In this document: one piece after another, positions 13,290-21,735 of the stretch
Position numbering within the stretch: the first letter of the stretch is position 1
Layout of the letters: every line of letters starts with the position of its first letter
NCBI GenBank assembly: GCA_036365145.1
Contig: JAEOAD010002279.1
Span: 4,211,001-4,275,000, forward strand
Length of the DNA: 64,000 nt
Reading direction: 5' to 3'
DNA from: Orientallactaga sibirica
Lineage: Eukaryota; Chordata; Mammalia; Rodentia; Dipodidae
Made by a program: the position numbers and the translations under genes
The notes under the pieces: model-generated
Databases searched by the model: none
Told to the model about the DNA's origin: nothing
What the model saw: the letters and a program-made list of their open reading frames with translations, nothing else

Positions 13290-16200
13290 ATATAAATAAA
13301 TAAATAAATAAATATAAATAAATAAATAAATAAATAAATAAATATAAATAAATAAATAAATAAATAACAGTCAGGCATGGTAGTGCACGCCTTTAATCCC
13401 AGCACTCGGGAGGCAGAGGTAGGAGGATCACTGTGAGTTCAAAGCCACCCTGAGACTACAGAGTGAATTCCAGGTCAGCCTGGGCTAGTGTGAGACCCTA
13501 CCTCAAAAACCAAAAAAAAACAGTGAGCATGGAATTAGATTGGTACCCTGAAGTGGGCACCATTGTCATCTCATTCCCAGTTACCTTGGAATGGAACTGG
13601 GTGTGAGGCACACGCCTTAATCCCAGCACTTGGGAGGCAGAGGTAGGAGGATCGCCGTGAGTTCGAGGCCACCCTGAGACTACAGAGTGAATTCCAGGTC
13701 AGCCTGGACCAGAGTGAGACCCTACTTGGAGGCAGAGGTAGGAGGATCGCTGAGAGTTCGAGGCCACCCTGAGACTACAGAGTGAATTCCAGGTCAGCCT
13801 GGACCAGAGTGAGACCCTACCTCAAAAACCAAAAAAAAAAAAAAAGCGTGTGCCACCATGCCTGGCTTCCTCTCTGTTTCAAATAAATAAATAAATAACA
13901 GTCAGGCATGGATAATTTTAATATCTGTTGTACTTATATTAAAATAATGGCATTTGGGCTGGAGAGATGGCTTAACAGTTAAGGCACTTGCCTATGAAGC
14001 TTAAGGACCCAAGTTCGATTCCGCAGTACCCATGTAAGCCAGCTGCACATGCGTCTGGAGTTCTTTTGCAGCAGCTGGAGTCCCTGGTGCACCTGTTCTC
14101 TCTATGTGCCTCTTTCTTTTTTTGCTCCCTCAAATAACTTTTTAAATGATGGCATTTATTTGTTTAGTGTAGCACAGGTGTAAGTGTATATTAGCATATA
14201 CATGTTGACCACCCTCGCCACTTGGATTAATTGACATAAACTTTATTGCCGGATGGCAAAGATGCTGCTGCTCCCCCTGTGGCATGGGGAACTCTCTCAG
14301 TCCCTGTGCAGTGTTCCCCACATGACCCTCGCGCTGCCACCTGCTGTGTGGCCTCTTGGTCACAAAGCCTTCCTGGCATGGCTCCGTGACCCACTCTACC
14401 AGCCCAGATTCTGCCCCTCCATCTTGCCCATGCTCTGCCACCTCTGCGCAGCCTGTTCTGATTGCCCTGCCTCCATCCAAAGCTGCAGCCTCGCCCTGTG
14501 TTTGGAACTCAGCCCCTCGGTCCTGTGAGGTGGCTCTGAGCTACTTCAAGGGCTGTGGGTACAGCACCCAACTTAGGCCAGGTTCCCAATAGCGCCATGT
14601 CCCACCAAGTCTGCCCCTTCCCGCCCCATACCCTTTCTGCACTCGCAACTGTCCCTCCCAGCCTTGTGACGCAGAGCCGTGAAATGTGGCCGCCTGTTGC
14701 TTCCTTTCTGGGATGGGCTTGGCAGTCTGAGGACAGGCTCAAGTGGATTCCCTCTCTGAGCCTTCTCTGCCTGCCAGCAGTCTAGCACAGAAGCCTCGGG
14801 AATACTGCCTGGTCTCTTCGCTGCTGCTCCCTGGCGTGTCTTGCGTGTAGGGAGGAAGGAAGAGGTCAGCAGGAATGGAGAGGCGAGGGCCAGCTCCACC
14901 TTGGTCCCAGGGGAAAGAACAAAGTACTTCGGTGCTTGGTGTCCGATAGGTTCCTTGTCTGTGAAATGCAGGTGACGAGAAGCTTGAATCGTGTTTAAAC
15001 TTTGGCCTGGCGCTGCAGAAATGGTTTAGAGGTGAAGGCATTTGCCTGCGAAGCCTAAGGATCCCGGTTTGCAGTGGCTAGAGGCCCTGGCTGGCCCATT
15101 CTCAATCTCCCTCTCTCTCTTTCCCTGTTTTTTTTTTTGTTTTGTTTTGTTTTTTTGAGGTAGGGTCTTACTGTAGCCCAGGCTGACCTGGAATTCACTA
15201 TGTATTCTCAGGGTGGCCTTGAACTCTCGGCAATCCTCCTACCTCTGCCTCCCGAGTGCTGGGATTAAAGGCGTGTGCCAAAAAAAAAAAAAAAAAAGGG
15301 GGGCCTGGAGAGATGGCTTAGCGGTTAAGCACTTGCCTGTGAAGCCTAAGGACCCCAGTTCGAGGCTCGATTCCCCAAGACTCACGTAAGCCAGGTGCAC
15401 AAGGTGGTACATGCATCTGGAGTTCGTTTGCAGTGGCTGGAGGCCCTGGCGCACCCATTCTCTATCTATCTGCCCCTTTCTCTGCCTGTCTGTCTGTCAC
15501 TCTTAAATAAATAAACAAAAAAAGTTTATTTAAAAAAAAAAAAAAAGGCGTGTGCCACCATGCCTGGCTTCCCTCTCTCTGTTTCAAATAAATAAATAAA
15601 TAAATTTGTTTTTAATCTTTAAAAAAAATAATAACTGTGGCCTGGATGGTCGGACACCTGTCTGTGTGTAGCTGATGAAGCAAGCGCTTTATCTCTGGAT
15701 AAGGGAGACCCAAGAGGCTGGGCTGCAGAGGTGGTTCTGTGTTTAGCCGGTGGCACTGGGCGCTGCTTCCTTTGTTCCTTTGCCTCGTACATAGGACAGA
15801 GCCCCCCTGGCCCCACAACCCCAATTCTAGGGCTCAAGCAAGAAACCTCCTCCAGCCACCCCATGCCTGAGTGTGTATGAGAAATCCAAAAGAGCAGCTT
15901 GGGGAGTCCCGGTCTGCTGGCTCACCCCGTTTATTTCTTCCTTCCCCCCAGTTCCCGATGGGGCCTGGCTCGGACGGCCCAATGGGCAGCATGGGCGGTA
16001 TGGAACCTCACCACATGAACGGATCGTTAGGTAAGCGCCTGGGACGCAGCCGGGCATAGACTGGACACATAAGGAGGTTCCGAAGGAAAACTACTGCCCG
16101 CTGCCCGCACCGAGATTTCTCTGCACAGAAACTGTGGGCCGGGTGGGAAGGTTTGGGCTTAAGGTTGGGCTGGGAGGAAAATGTCCTCAGACTGCTAGCC

Positions 16201-17353
16201 AGCCCTCCTCCCTGTCCAGGGAGGAGCGAGCAGGCCCAATTGAATTGGGCATATATACCCATAATGCTAGTATAGTTCAGGAAGCCGAAGTGGGGGGCGG
16301 GAATTGTGAACTCAAGGCTAGCCTGGTCTCAAAACATAAAAAGGCCTGGCATGTAATTCAGTGTAAAGAGAACCCAGCTGTTAGGCTAGAGAGATGGCTT
16401 AGCGGTTAAGGCGCTTGCCTGCACAGCCTAAGGATCCAGGTTCAATTCCCCAGGTCCCATGTAAACCAGATGCACAAGGTGGCACATGCATCTGGAGTTC
16501 ATTTGCAGTGGCTGAGTCCTTGGCACGTTCATTCTCTCTCTCTCTCTCTCTCTCTCTTGCTTTTTTTTTGGGGGGGTAGGGTGTCACTCTGGCCCAGGCT
16601 CCCTGGAATTAACGATGTAGTAGTCTCAGGGTGGCCTCGAACTCACAGCAATCCTCTTACCTCTGCCTCCTGAGTGCTGAGATTAAAGGTGTGCACCACC
16701 ATCCCCAGGTTCTCTTTCTGTTTCTAATAAATAAATATAAATAAATAAAATCTAGGGGGCTGGAGAGATGGCTTAGTGGTTAAGGCGTTGGCCTGCAAAG
16801 TGAAAGGATCCCCATTTGAATCTCCAGGACCCGCGTAAGCCAGATTGCACAAGGAGGCACATGTGTCTGGAGTTTGTTTGCAGAGGCTGGAGGCCCTGGA
16901 GTGTCCATTCTCTCTCAGTCTCTCTCTCAAATAAATAAATAAATAAATGAAATATATTTAAGAAATAAAATCTTTTTTAAAAAATTTTAGGGCCGGGCAT
17001 GGTGGCGCATGCCTTTAATCCCAGCACTTGGGAGGCAGAGGTAGGAGGATCGCTGAGAGTTCGAGGCCACCCTGAGACTCCATAGTTAATTCCAGGTCAG
17101 CCTGGACCAGAGTGAGAGCCTATCTCGCAAAACAAAACAAAAAACAAATTTTGGGCTGGAGAAATGGCTTAGCGGTTAAGGTGTTTGCATGCGAAGCCAA
17201 AGGATCCCGGTTCGATTCTCCAGGACCCACGTAAGCCAGATGCACAAAGGGCACATGCATCTGGAGTTCGTTTGCAGTAGCTAGAGGCCCTGGCATGCCC
17301 AGTCTCTATCTTTGCCTCTCTTCTGTCTCTTTCTCTCTCTCTCTGCTTGCAAA

Positions 17354-17400
<47 letters not shown>

Positions 17401-17843
17401 AAACAAATTTTAAAAAAGGAAAGCACCAACAAACCTGAATCGGATTCTTTTTTCCTTACAGGATCAGGTGACATAGACGGACTTCCAAAAGTGAGTGGTG
17501 TCCAGTGCCCACACCCCCCCCCAACAACACCCCGTCCTCAAGGTCAGGTTGTTGGGCGTGGGCTCACCGTCTCTCCCCTTCCCCTCTCTCCACAGAATTC
17601 TCCTAACAACATAAGTGGCATTAGCAATCCTCCAGGAACCCCTCGAGATGATGGCGAGCTAGGAGGGAACTTCCTTCACTCGTTCCAGAATGACAATGTA
17701 AGCCCCAGCACCCCTCAGCCCCTGTACCCTGCCTCTGCACCTGGCATGCTCTGATCTTGGAATCCAGTGGTATCCAGGGCCTGGGAAAGCCATATGGACC
17801 GCTGACTGTGCTGTGTATATATAATTCGTATGTGTTTATTTGA

Positions 17844-17875
<32 letters not shown>

Positions 17876-18685
17876 ATGGACGCACCAGGGCCTCCAGCCA
17901 CTGCAAATGAACTATAGACGCATGCGCCACCTTGTGCATCTCGCTTACATGGGTCCTGGGGGGTCCTGGGGAATCGAACCTGGGTCCTTTGGCTTTGCAG
18001 GAAAGCGCCTTAACTGCTAAGCCATCTGTCCAGCCCCTTGTGCCGCTTTTTACTTAAGTTCTTTCTCACACAAGGGTAGAACTCCTAACTAACAACTGCA
18101 TGCCCGTCTCCTGCCAGCCAATCTTCATGAGCAGGCTGAGCACACCTAGTGTGAACAAGCTGCACCGGCTTGGCCATGCCCTGGGCTAAGTCGGGGTGCA
18201 GCATTGCCTGGGGAGGGGAGGGAGGAAGAAGGTTCTGCCATCAGGGATTCTTCTTGGGTCAGAGGGGCCCAGACATCTGCTTTGAAGAAAGCTGCTTTTG
18301 AGAAGCCAGACTGGCCGCTTGCCCAGGGCACTCTGGGAGAGAGCCCTGGCTCACTAAGCCCAAATCTCTTCTCTTTAGTTTCCCAAAACGGCTGACTCCA
18401 AGGCAAAGAAACTGGAAGCCGTGTGGGTGCCAGAGTTCATAATGAGAGGGAACAGTCTTTTCCCAGAGGGGGCCCTTGACTCCTGTCTCCTTGTCCTCGC
18501 CTTAGTTCTGTCCAACCATCATCATTGTGCACCCCTAGTCCAGCCACACCCCAAGCTTGCCCCCTGTCCAGCCAGGGTGGTGTGAGCACCTTAGCAAGGC
18601 CACAGCCTCTCTACCCCTTCCTCGTAACTACCCCCACCCCCTTTTCTCCCCGCAGTATTCCCCAAGCATGACGATGAGTGTGTGA
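1..18685 (+). CDS. SSBP3: SSBP3, single-stranded DNA-binding protein 3 (C-terminal 118 residues; 5' part outside window)
   Basis: Coding exons are 1-46 (entered in frame), 1709-1779, one 79-nt exon present in three copies (9471-9549, 12670-12748, 15952-16030), 17462-17490, 17596-17697 and 18656-18685 (stop TGA). Using a single 79-nt copy, the reading frame is open and ends in ...SPSMTMSV, the shared C-terminus of the SSBP2/3/4 family. SSBP3 rather than SSBP2 is supported by [15 protein letters not shown] and by the neighbours MRPL37 and CYB5RL. The protein is a nuclear cofactor that binds and stabilises LDB1 in LIM-homeodomain and GATA complexes. Its N-terminal LUFS/LisH part is upstream of this window; what is seen here is the Pro/Gly/Met-rich low-complexity tail thought to act in transactivation. 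All junctions are GT-AG. The triplicated exon is the one oddity: only one copy can be used without shifting the frame. Confidence 0.95.
47..279 (+). other. SSBP3 intron start, non-repetitive
   Basis: Beginning of the 1.66-kb intron 47-1708. I see no repeat or gene here. Confidence 0.5.
280..744 (+). repeat. Two B1 SINEs with (AAAAT)n and (GGAA)n microsatellites
   Basis: A plus-strand B1 at 280-418 shows the 7SL-type core (TTTAATCCCAGCACT, GAGTTCGAGGCC, GAGACCCTACCTC). Its tail has expanded to a pure AAAAT array at 418-485. A second plus-strand B1 at 487-628 carries an A-rich tail to about 690 and then (GGAA)n to 744. Both microsatellites have grown from SINE tails. Confidence 0.85.
745..1708 (+). 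other. Unique SSBP3 intron sequence
   Basis: No repeat or coding exon is recognised. The sequence is GC-rich around 1130-1460, with a C-run near 1146. The last 150 bases before the exon at 1709 are AT-rich and end in a normal acceptor (ttctacag). Confidence 0.6.
1709..1779 (+). CDS. SSBP3: SSBP3 exon (71 nt)
   Basis: Encodes (D)[15 protein letters not shown] followed by PPGGSRSN. The acceptor is ttctacag and the donor gtaagt. With the 46 nt of the previous exon it makes 39 whole codons, so the next exon starts in phase 0. Confidence 0.95.
1780..3404 (+). repeat. SSBP3 intron with a minus-strand B1 and a minus-strand ID-like SINE
   Basis: An A-run lies at about 1912-1931. A reverse-oriented B1 occupies about 2462-2622 (CTGGGATTAAAAGCG near its end). 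At about 2697-2785 the reverse strand reads like a degenerate tRNA-Ala-derived ID element (GCAGCTCAGTCGCAGA...). The remainder, 1932-2461 and 2786-3404, is unique intron with no gene seen. Confidence 0.65.
3405..4031 (+). repeat. (GGAA)n tract and two plus-strand B1 SINEs
   Basis: A (GGAA/GAAA)n array spans about 3412-3508, followed directly by a B1 at 3516-3655. A second B1 at 3873-4031 is flanked by the exact direct repeat ACAGTGAGCAT (about 3861-3871 and 4030-4040). This is a clean target-site duplication and marks a young insertion. Confidence 0.85.
4107..4401 (+). repeat. Two B1 SINEs with an (AAAT)n tail between them
   Basis: Plus-strand B1 at 4107-4243, tail array (AAAT)n at 4244-4286, and a shorter plus-strand B1 at 4287-4401. 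Fragments of 4029-4115 and of the 4287 B1 recur out of order at 13,369-13,605 (see the mosaic entry). Confidence 0.8.
4510..4885 (+). other. Repeat-free intronic stretch, candidate conserved noncoding element
   Basis: About 375 bases of balanced composition lie between SINE clusters in the SSBP3 intron, without repeats or splice-bounded frames matching any protein I recognise. Deep introns of developmental cofactors often hold enhancers, but that is inference; conservation was not tested. Confidence 0.3.
4890..5462 (+). repeat. Tandem run of four plus-strand B1 elements
   Basis: An internally deleted B1 lies at 4890-5009, a full B1 at 5010-5178, another at 5180-5315, and a 5'-truncated one at 5316-5420 that ends in a long A-run (5433-5462). 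Pieces of the last two are reused in the mosaic block near 13.7 kb. Confidence 0.8.
5590..6459 (+). repeat. B2-like SINEs (one minus, two plus) and a plus-strand B1
   Basis: Minus-strand B2-like SINE at about 5590-5733; plus-strand copies at 5918-6113 and 6301-6459; plus-strand B1 at 6122-6268 followed by a short (CA)n. The B2-like type starts (GGG)GCTGGAGAGATGGCT, contains a pol III B box (GGTTCGATTCC), and ends with CT-rich sequence and AAATAAATA. Confidence 0.8.
6463..7288 (+). mobile_element. Ancient LINE-1 (L1M-type) 3' end
   Basis: The segment follows the 3' part of old mammalian LINE-1 elements. It starts within the end of ORF2 (GCAAATCATGTATCTGAT), passes ACTCCTAGGTATCTACC and GTGAACCTTGGAAAC, and ends in GTGAATTATATCTCA. 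It is heavily mutated and non-coding. The boundary of the tandem duplication (6681) lies inside it, and part is repeated at 9913-10,512. Confidence 0.75.
8530..9130 (+). repeat. Three-level nested SINE stack
   Basis: A plus-strand B2-like SINE (8530-8648, resuming at about 9087-9130) is interrupted by a minus-strand B1 (8649-8801, resuming at 9066-9086). That B1 is in turn interrupted by another plus-strand B2-like SINE (about 8802-9065). The inner insertion is flanked by the repeated sequence GGCGTGTGCCA. The order of events can be read directly: outer B2-like first, then B1, then inner B2-like. Confidence 0.8.
9471..9549 (+). CDS. SSBP3: SSBP3 79-nt exon, copy A
   Basis: Encodes [16 protein letters not shown] followed by [10 protein letters not shown] plus one base. 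The acceptor has a strong C/T tract (ttccttccccccag) and the donor is gtaagc. The exon is identical in sequence to copy C at 15,952. It enters in phase 0 and leaves one base over, which the 29-nt exon at 17,462 completes. Confidence 0.85.
9913..13254 (+). repeat. Triplicated SSBP3 block, copy B (indel-rich)
   Basis: Repeats 6681 onward in the same order: L1M tail to 10,512, B1 10,522-10,672, B2-like 10,721-10,912, unique intron, nested SINE stack 11,756-12,330, exon 12,670-12,748, then a B2-like SINE from 13,087. Compared with copies A and C it has many 1-3 base gains and losses, often in short runs. For example GTGACCCGCG stands where A has GTGACCCCGCG, and CACTCGCAACTG where A has CACTCGGGCAACTG (shared with C). 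That pattern resembles uncorrected long-read sequence more than old divergence, but this was judged by eye only. Confidence 0.85.
12670..12748 (+). pseudogene. SSBP3: SSBP3 79-nt exon, copy B (altered, probably not functional or an artefact)
   Basis: Same length as the other copies, but it reads [13 protein letters not shown] where they read [13 protein letters not shown]. The acceptor tract is also broken (TTTGCTGCCCCCAG), while the donor gtaagc is kept. Three residue changes in one of the most conserved vertebrate protein tails, plus the weaker acceptor, argue that this copy is either non-functional or a sequence error. Confidence 0.7.
13255..13910 (+). repeat. Mosaic junction between copies B and C
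   Basis: A long (AAAT)n array (13,255-13,368) is followed by pieces that match other places in the same intron: 13,369-13,420 resembles 4288 onward, 13,519-13,605 matches the single-copy sequence at 4029-4115, 13,706-13,758 resembles B1 sequence near 5300, 13,845-13,890 matches about 9062-9115, and 13,891-13,910 matches 4275-4297. Copy C then begins at the equivalent of 7443. The order is scrambled but the orientation is kept. Confidence 0.8.
13911..16395 (+). repeat. Triplicated SSBP3 block, copy C
   Basis: Corresponds to 7443-9911 of copy A. It holds a B2-like SINE (13,955-14,150), unique intron (14,151-15,003), a nested SINE stack (15,005-15,610; B1 split by a B2-like SINE at about 15,280-15,546) and the exon at 15,952. 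It runs on without a break into the downstream intron and remaining SSBP3 exons, so it is the copy most plausibly in its true place. Confidence 0.9.
15952..16030 (+). CDS. SSBP3: SSBP3 79-nt exon, copy C (preferred in the gene model)
   Basis: Identical in coding sequence to copy A, with acceptor ttccttccccccag and donor gtaagc. It lies closest to the next exon (17,462) in sequence that continues collinearly downstream. Together with the 29-nt exon it makes 36 whole codons. Confidence 0.93.
16384..17405 (+). repeat. SINE cluster before the SSBP3 microexon
   Basis: A plus-strand B2-like SINE (16,384-16,560 and 16,709-16,750) is split by a minus-strand B1 (16,561-16,708). It is followed by a plus B2-like SINE (16,755-16,950), a plus B1 (16,992-17,140) and a plus B2-like SINE (17,154-17,405) whose tail is an (AAAT)n array of about 50 bases. 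Confidence 0.8.
17462..17490 (+). CDS. SSBP3: SSBP3 microexon (29 nt)
   Basis: Completes the split Gly codon and adds SGDIDGLPK. The acceptor is ttccttacag and the donor gtgagt. The following intron is only 105 bp (17,491-17,595). Confidence 0.93.
17596..17697 (+). CDS. SSBP3: SSBP3 exon (102 nt)
   Basis: Encodes 34 whole codons, [19 protein letters not shown] then [24 protein letters not shown] distinguishes SSBP3 from SSBP2. The acceptor is ctctccacag and the donor gtaagc. Confidence 0.96.
17834..18037 (-). repeat. B2-like SINE in the last SSBP3 intron
   Basis: Reverse-oriented copy from (GA)n-rich sequence to GGGGCTGGACAGATGGC. It carries a small tandem duplication of GGTCCTGGGG. The rest of this intron (18,038-18,655) is unique. 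Confidence 0.8.
18656..18685 (+). CDS. SSBP3: SSBP3 terminal coding exon
   Basis: Encodes YSPSMTMSV and stop TGA, the invariant SSBP family C-terminus. The acceptor is ccccgcag. The exon continues into the 3'UTR. Confidence 0.97.
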   Translation, partial: YSPSMTMSV

Positions 18686-18849
18686 CCCCCTCTCCAAGAC
18701 GCTGAGAGCCGGCATTGCAGGCAGAAGATGCCAGAAATTATGCAAGAAGAAGTGAGGTGTCGATACCAGGAGCCGGGGGAGGGCGTCTCCCACTCCCCTC
18801 CACCCTCCCACCCACTCCCTCCCCACCTTTCCCAATTTTAGTTTCATGC

Positions 18850-18907
18850 AATAAAAAAAGGCCAAACTTTTTATTCCGTAAAACATGAAGGACAGAACTC
18901 AAATAAA
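18850..18907 (+). promoter_or_regulatory. Proximal SSBP3 poly(A) signals
   Basis: AATAAA occurs at 18,850-18,855 and again at 18,902-18,907; either could give a very short 3'UTR. Another AATAAA lies at 19,356-19,361. Use of each is not known from sequence alone. Confidence 0.5.
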
Positions 18908-19188
18908 ATTATATTTCAAGTCAATGACCAGAAAAATACCACCACCACCACCCCCTTGCCTTTCCCAAAAGGACTTTTTTCTGTAAATGACACTTTTTGG
19001 TTGTTTTTGTTCGGGGTTTTATCTTTGCTGGGATTTTTTAAATTTGTTTCCAAGGGGGCTTCTTGGAGAAAAAAATTTTTTTAATGGAAGCTTCTAGCAA
19101 GCCCTACACTTCACCCAAATTAATCTCTTTGCTTTCTTTTAAAATAACTAAATTAAGAAGGGGTGGGGGGAGAGACAAAAAGGAAAGA

Positions 19189-19241
<53 letters not shown>

Positions 19242-20483
19242 GAAAGAAGAAAGAAAACAACCCACAAATCCCCACTGCCTATTCCCAAACCCTGCCACCA
19301 GGAAACCTAGTCTAGGTGTGAGAAGTTGCACTGAACTGTGTAGCCATCTAAAAATAATAAACTGAACAGTTTATAATTGGTGGTTTCTTTCAAATGCTGT
19401 TTGGGAAAGCTATAGAAACTCAGCCTTCTTCCACAATAGGGATTCGGGTCTGTACAATGGGCAAGGAGGGCAGGAGCCCACTTTGTTCTGTCTTGGTTGG
19501 CACAGCAACACACTTGAACCCCCAGCGCACCCCCCCCCCCCCGCCGTCCCCATCATCATCATCATCATCATCATCATGTGGCCAGAGTACCCAAGCACGC
19601 TGCAGCCCAGAAGAAGCCATCGCTGTGACGTGGGGTACACACTGTTCCAAGACTTCCGCCTCCTCTCCTCTCCCGGACCGCTCCTGGGCCACCCAACCTC
19701 CAGCCCATCTCCCAGCCAGAACCCTGCCCGCTGGCTGATGGCCCAGGCCTGGTAGGAGAGGCTGCCACCAACAGGATGGCTGTGACCTGGGACATGGAAA
19801 CTGACCTCCGCCTTCTGGTGTTCTGCCCCTCCCTCGCCTTGTGTGCATGGGCAGGGTGGGCTGAAGTGGGTTCCCTTTCTCTCTCTCTCTCTCTCTCTCT
19901 TTCTTTTTTCTTTCTTTTTTTTCCCCTTTGTTCATCCTTCTTCAAAGATGGGCTGTTGGCCAGAATTGTTCGGTATTTGCTTGGAACTGATGGACAGACT
20001 GGCATCACCGTGGGGTGGTGGGGTGGGAGCACCAGCAAACTAAACAACGCTATTTCTGGTTCTGTTTTTATTTTCAAAAACCGACAAGCCCGATGGAGCC
20101 TGCCCTCTCAGGAGGGGCGACGCGTGGCTGCTCTCATCCCCCTCGCCTGGCCCCCCACGGAAACCTTCGTGTCTTTTTCCCTGGAAGACACCGAATTCTT
20201 TGTACATTTACGCCTCCCCTCGCCACCCTTCTCCCCTCCCCACCCGTAGCTGGTCTTTGTTTTTTCCCTCCCCTTTCTGACCCATGTATATCATATTATG
20301 TGAGATACCATCTGCCTGAAAAAAAAGAAAAAGAAAAAAAAAGACCTTGTGCGGATTATTGGGAACATTGTAGCTGTTTCTGTGTTTTTTCTTACCTTGT
20401 AGTCTGGTTCTGAATTGAGAGGAAAAAAAAAAAGTAATTATGATACATTGTAGTTTGTGTACGATATATGTCGATAACGTTTT

Positions 20484-20489
20484 ATTAAA
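20484..20489 (+). promoter_or_regulatory. Distal SSBP3 poly(A) signal (ATTAAA)
   Basis: ATTAAA is followed about 20 bases later by a T-rich stretch (CATCTTTTTTCC), as expected for a cleavage site near 20,510. The repeat-free block also ends shortly after it. Confidence 0.55.
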
Positions 20490-20726
20490 GGGACATCTTT
20501 TTTCCGCAGCCCTTCCTGACATGTTTGGGGGTTGGAGGATGTGGGTTGGAGGTGGTGACACTGATGACAAATGCAAGGTGACTCCTTGGGCACAGTTTCT
20601 GTCTCTGGTGCCTGACAAGATCGCCCGTGGTTGAGGCACCTGCCTTTTCCTGGGCCTCGGTGCGGACATCACCCTTGGAGGGGAGGGCTCTTCATACACG
20701 CGGGGGCTTGCAAGAAACCAGCTTCA

Positions 20727-20875
20727 GGGCTGGAGAGATGGCTTAGCCATTAAGGCACTTGGCCTGCAAAGCCAAAGGACTTCGGTTCGATTCCCAGGAC
20801 TCATGTAAAGCCAAATGCACAAGGCGGCACATGAGTCTGGAGTTCGTTTGCAGTGGCTGGAGGCCCTGGCGAGCC

Positions 20876-20933
<58 letters not shown>

Positions 20934-21487
20934 GCCTGCACCTTTATTTCTTTCAGATATATAAAAATTAAGAATTGGGCATGGTGGCACACGCCTTTAA
21001 ACCCAGCACTCAGGAGACAGAGGATTGCTATGAGTTTGAGGCCACTCTGAGACTACATAGTGAATTCCAGGTCAGCCTGGGCTAGAGTGAGAACCTACCT
21101 CAAAAATTAAATAAATAAAAATGACAACCCAGGCTGAAGAGATGGCTTAGCGGTTAAGGTGTTTGCCTGCAAAACCAAAGTACTCAGGTTCGATTCCCCA
21201 GGACCCACGTGAGCCAGATGCACAAGGGGCACATGTGTCTGGAGTTCATTTGCAGTGGCTATAGGCCCTGGTGTGCCCATTCTCTGTCTCTCTGCTTGTA
21301 AATAAATAAAAATTTAAAAAGAGCCGGGCATGGTGGCGCAGGCTTTTAATCCCAGCATTCGGGAGGCAGAGGTAGGAGGATCGCTGTGAGTTTGAGGCTA
21401 CCCTGAGACTATATATAGTGAATTCCAGGTCAGCCTGGACCAGAGTGAGACTCTACCTCGAAAAACCAAATAAATAAATAAATAAAA
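20727..21487 (+). repeat. Intergenic SINE cluster after SSBP3
   Basis: Plus-strand B2-like SINE at 20,727-20,945 with a (TC)n of nearly 50 bases, B1 at 20,974-21,115, B2-like at 21,131-21,318, and B1 at 21,321-21,487. All four are in the same orientation. The stretch 21,488-21,735 is unique with no gene seen. Confidence 0.8.
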
Positions 21488-21735
21488 TCAGCTTCAGTTT
21501 CTGTCTTGTAAACTGTTTCCTGAAGCCTGTGTTTTCCAAAGGGTGACATGGCCTGGGTGGCTCACTGCCTTCACATACTGCCTTCTCCCTCAGGTGGCAG
21601 AATTTGCGTTGATAACACCCACCCCTCCCCCCATGCCCAGGGTGTCTGGGACTGCATTGATGACATGAGCACCTATAGATACTGGATCCCTGAAGTTGCC
21701 TTCCAAGCACAGATGGCCCTGGTGAGAGTTGAAGT

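Larger units (their letters stand above)
18686..20510 (+). other. SSBP3: SSBP3 3'UTR
   Basis: About 1.8 kb with no SINE insertion, unlike everything around it, which suggests purifying selection. It contains (GAAA)n at about 19,190-19,248, (CAT)n at about 19,553-19,577 and (TC)n at about 19,878-19,902. The end is placed just after the distal ATTAAA at 20,484. SINEs resume at 20,727. Confidence 0.7.

Noticed and set aside
19420..19935. 171-codon open frame antisense to the SSBP3 3'UTR
   Set aside because: It is composed largely of microsatellite translations (poly-Asp from CAT/ATG repeats, RERER from TC repeats).
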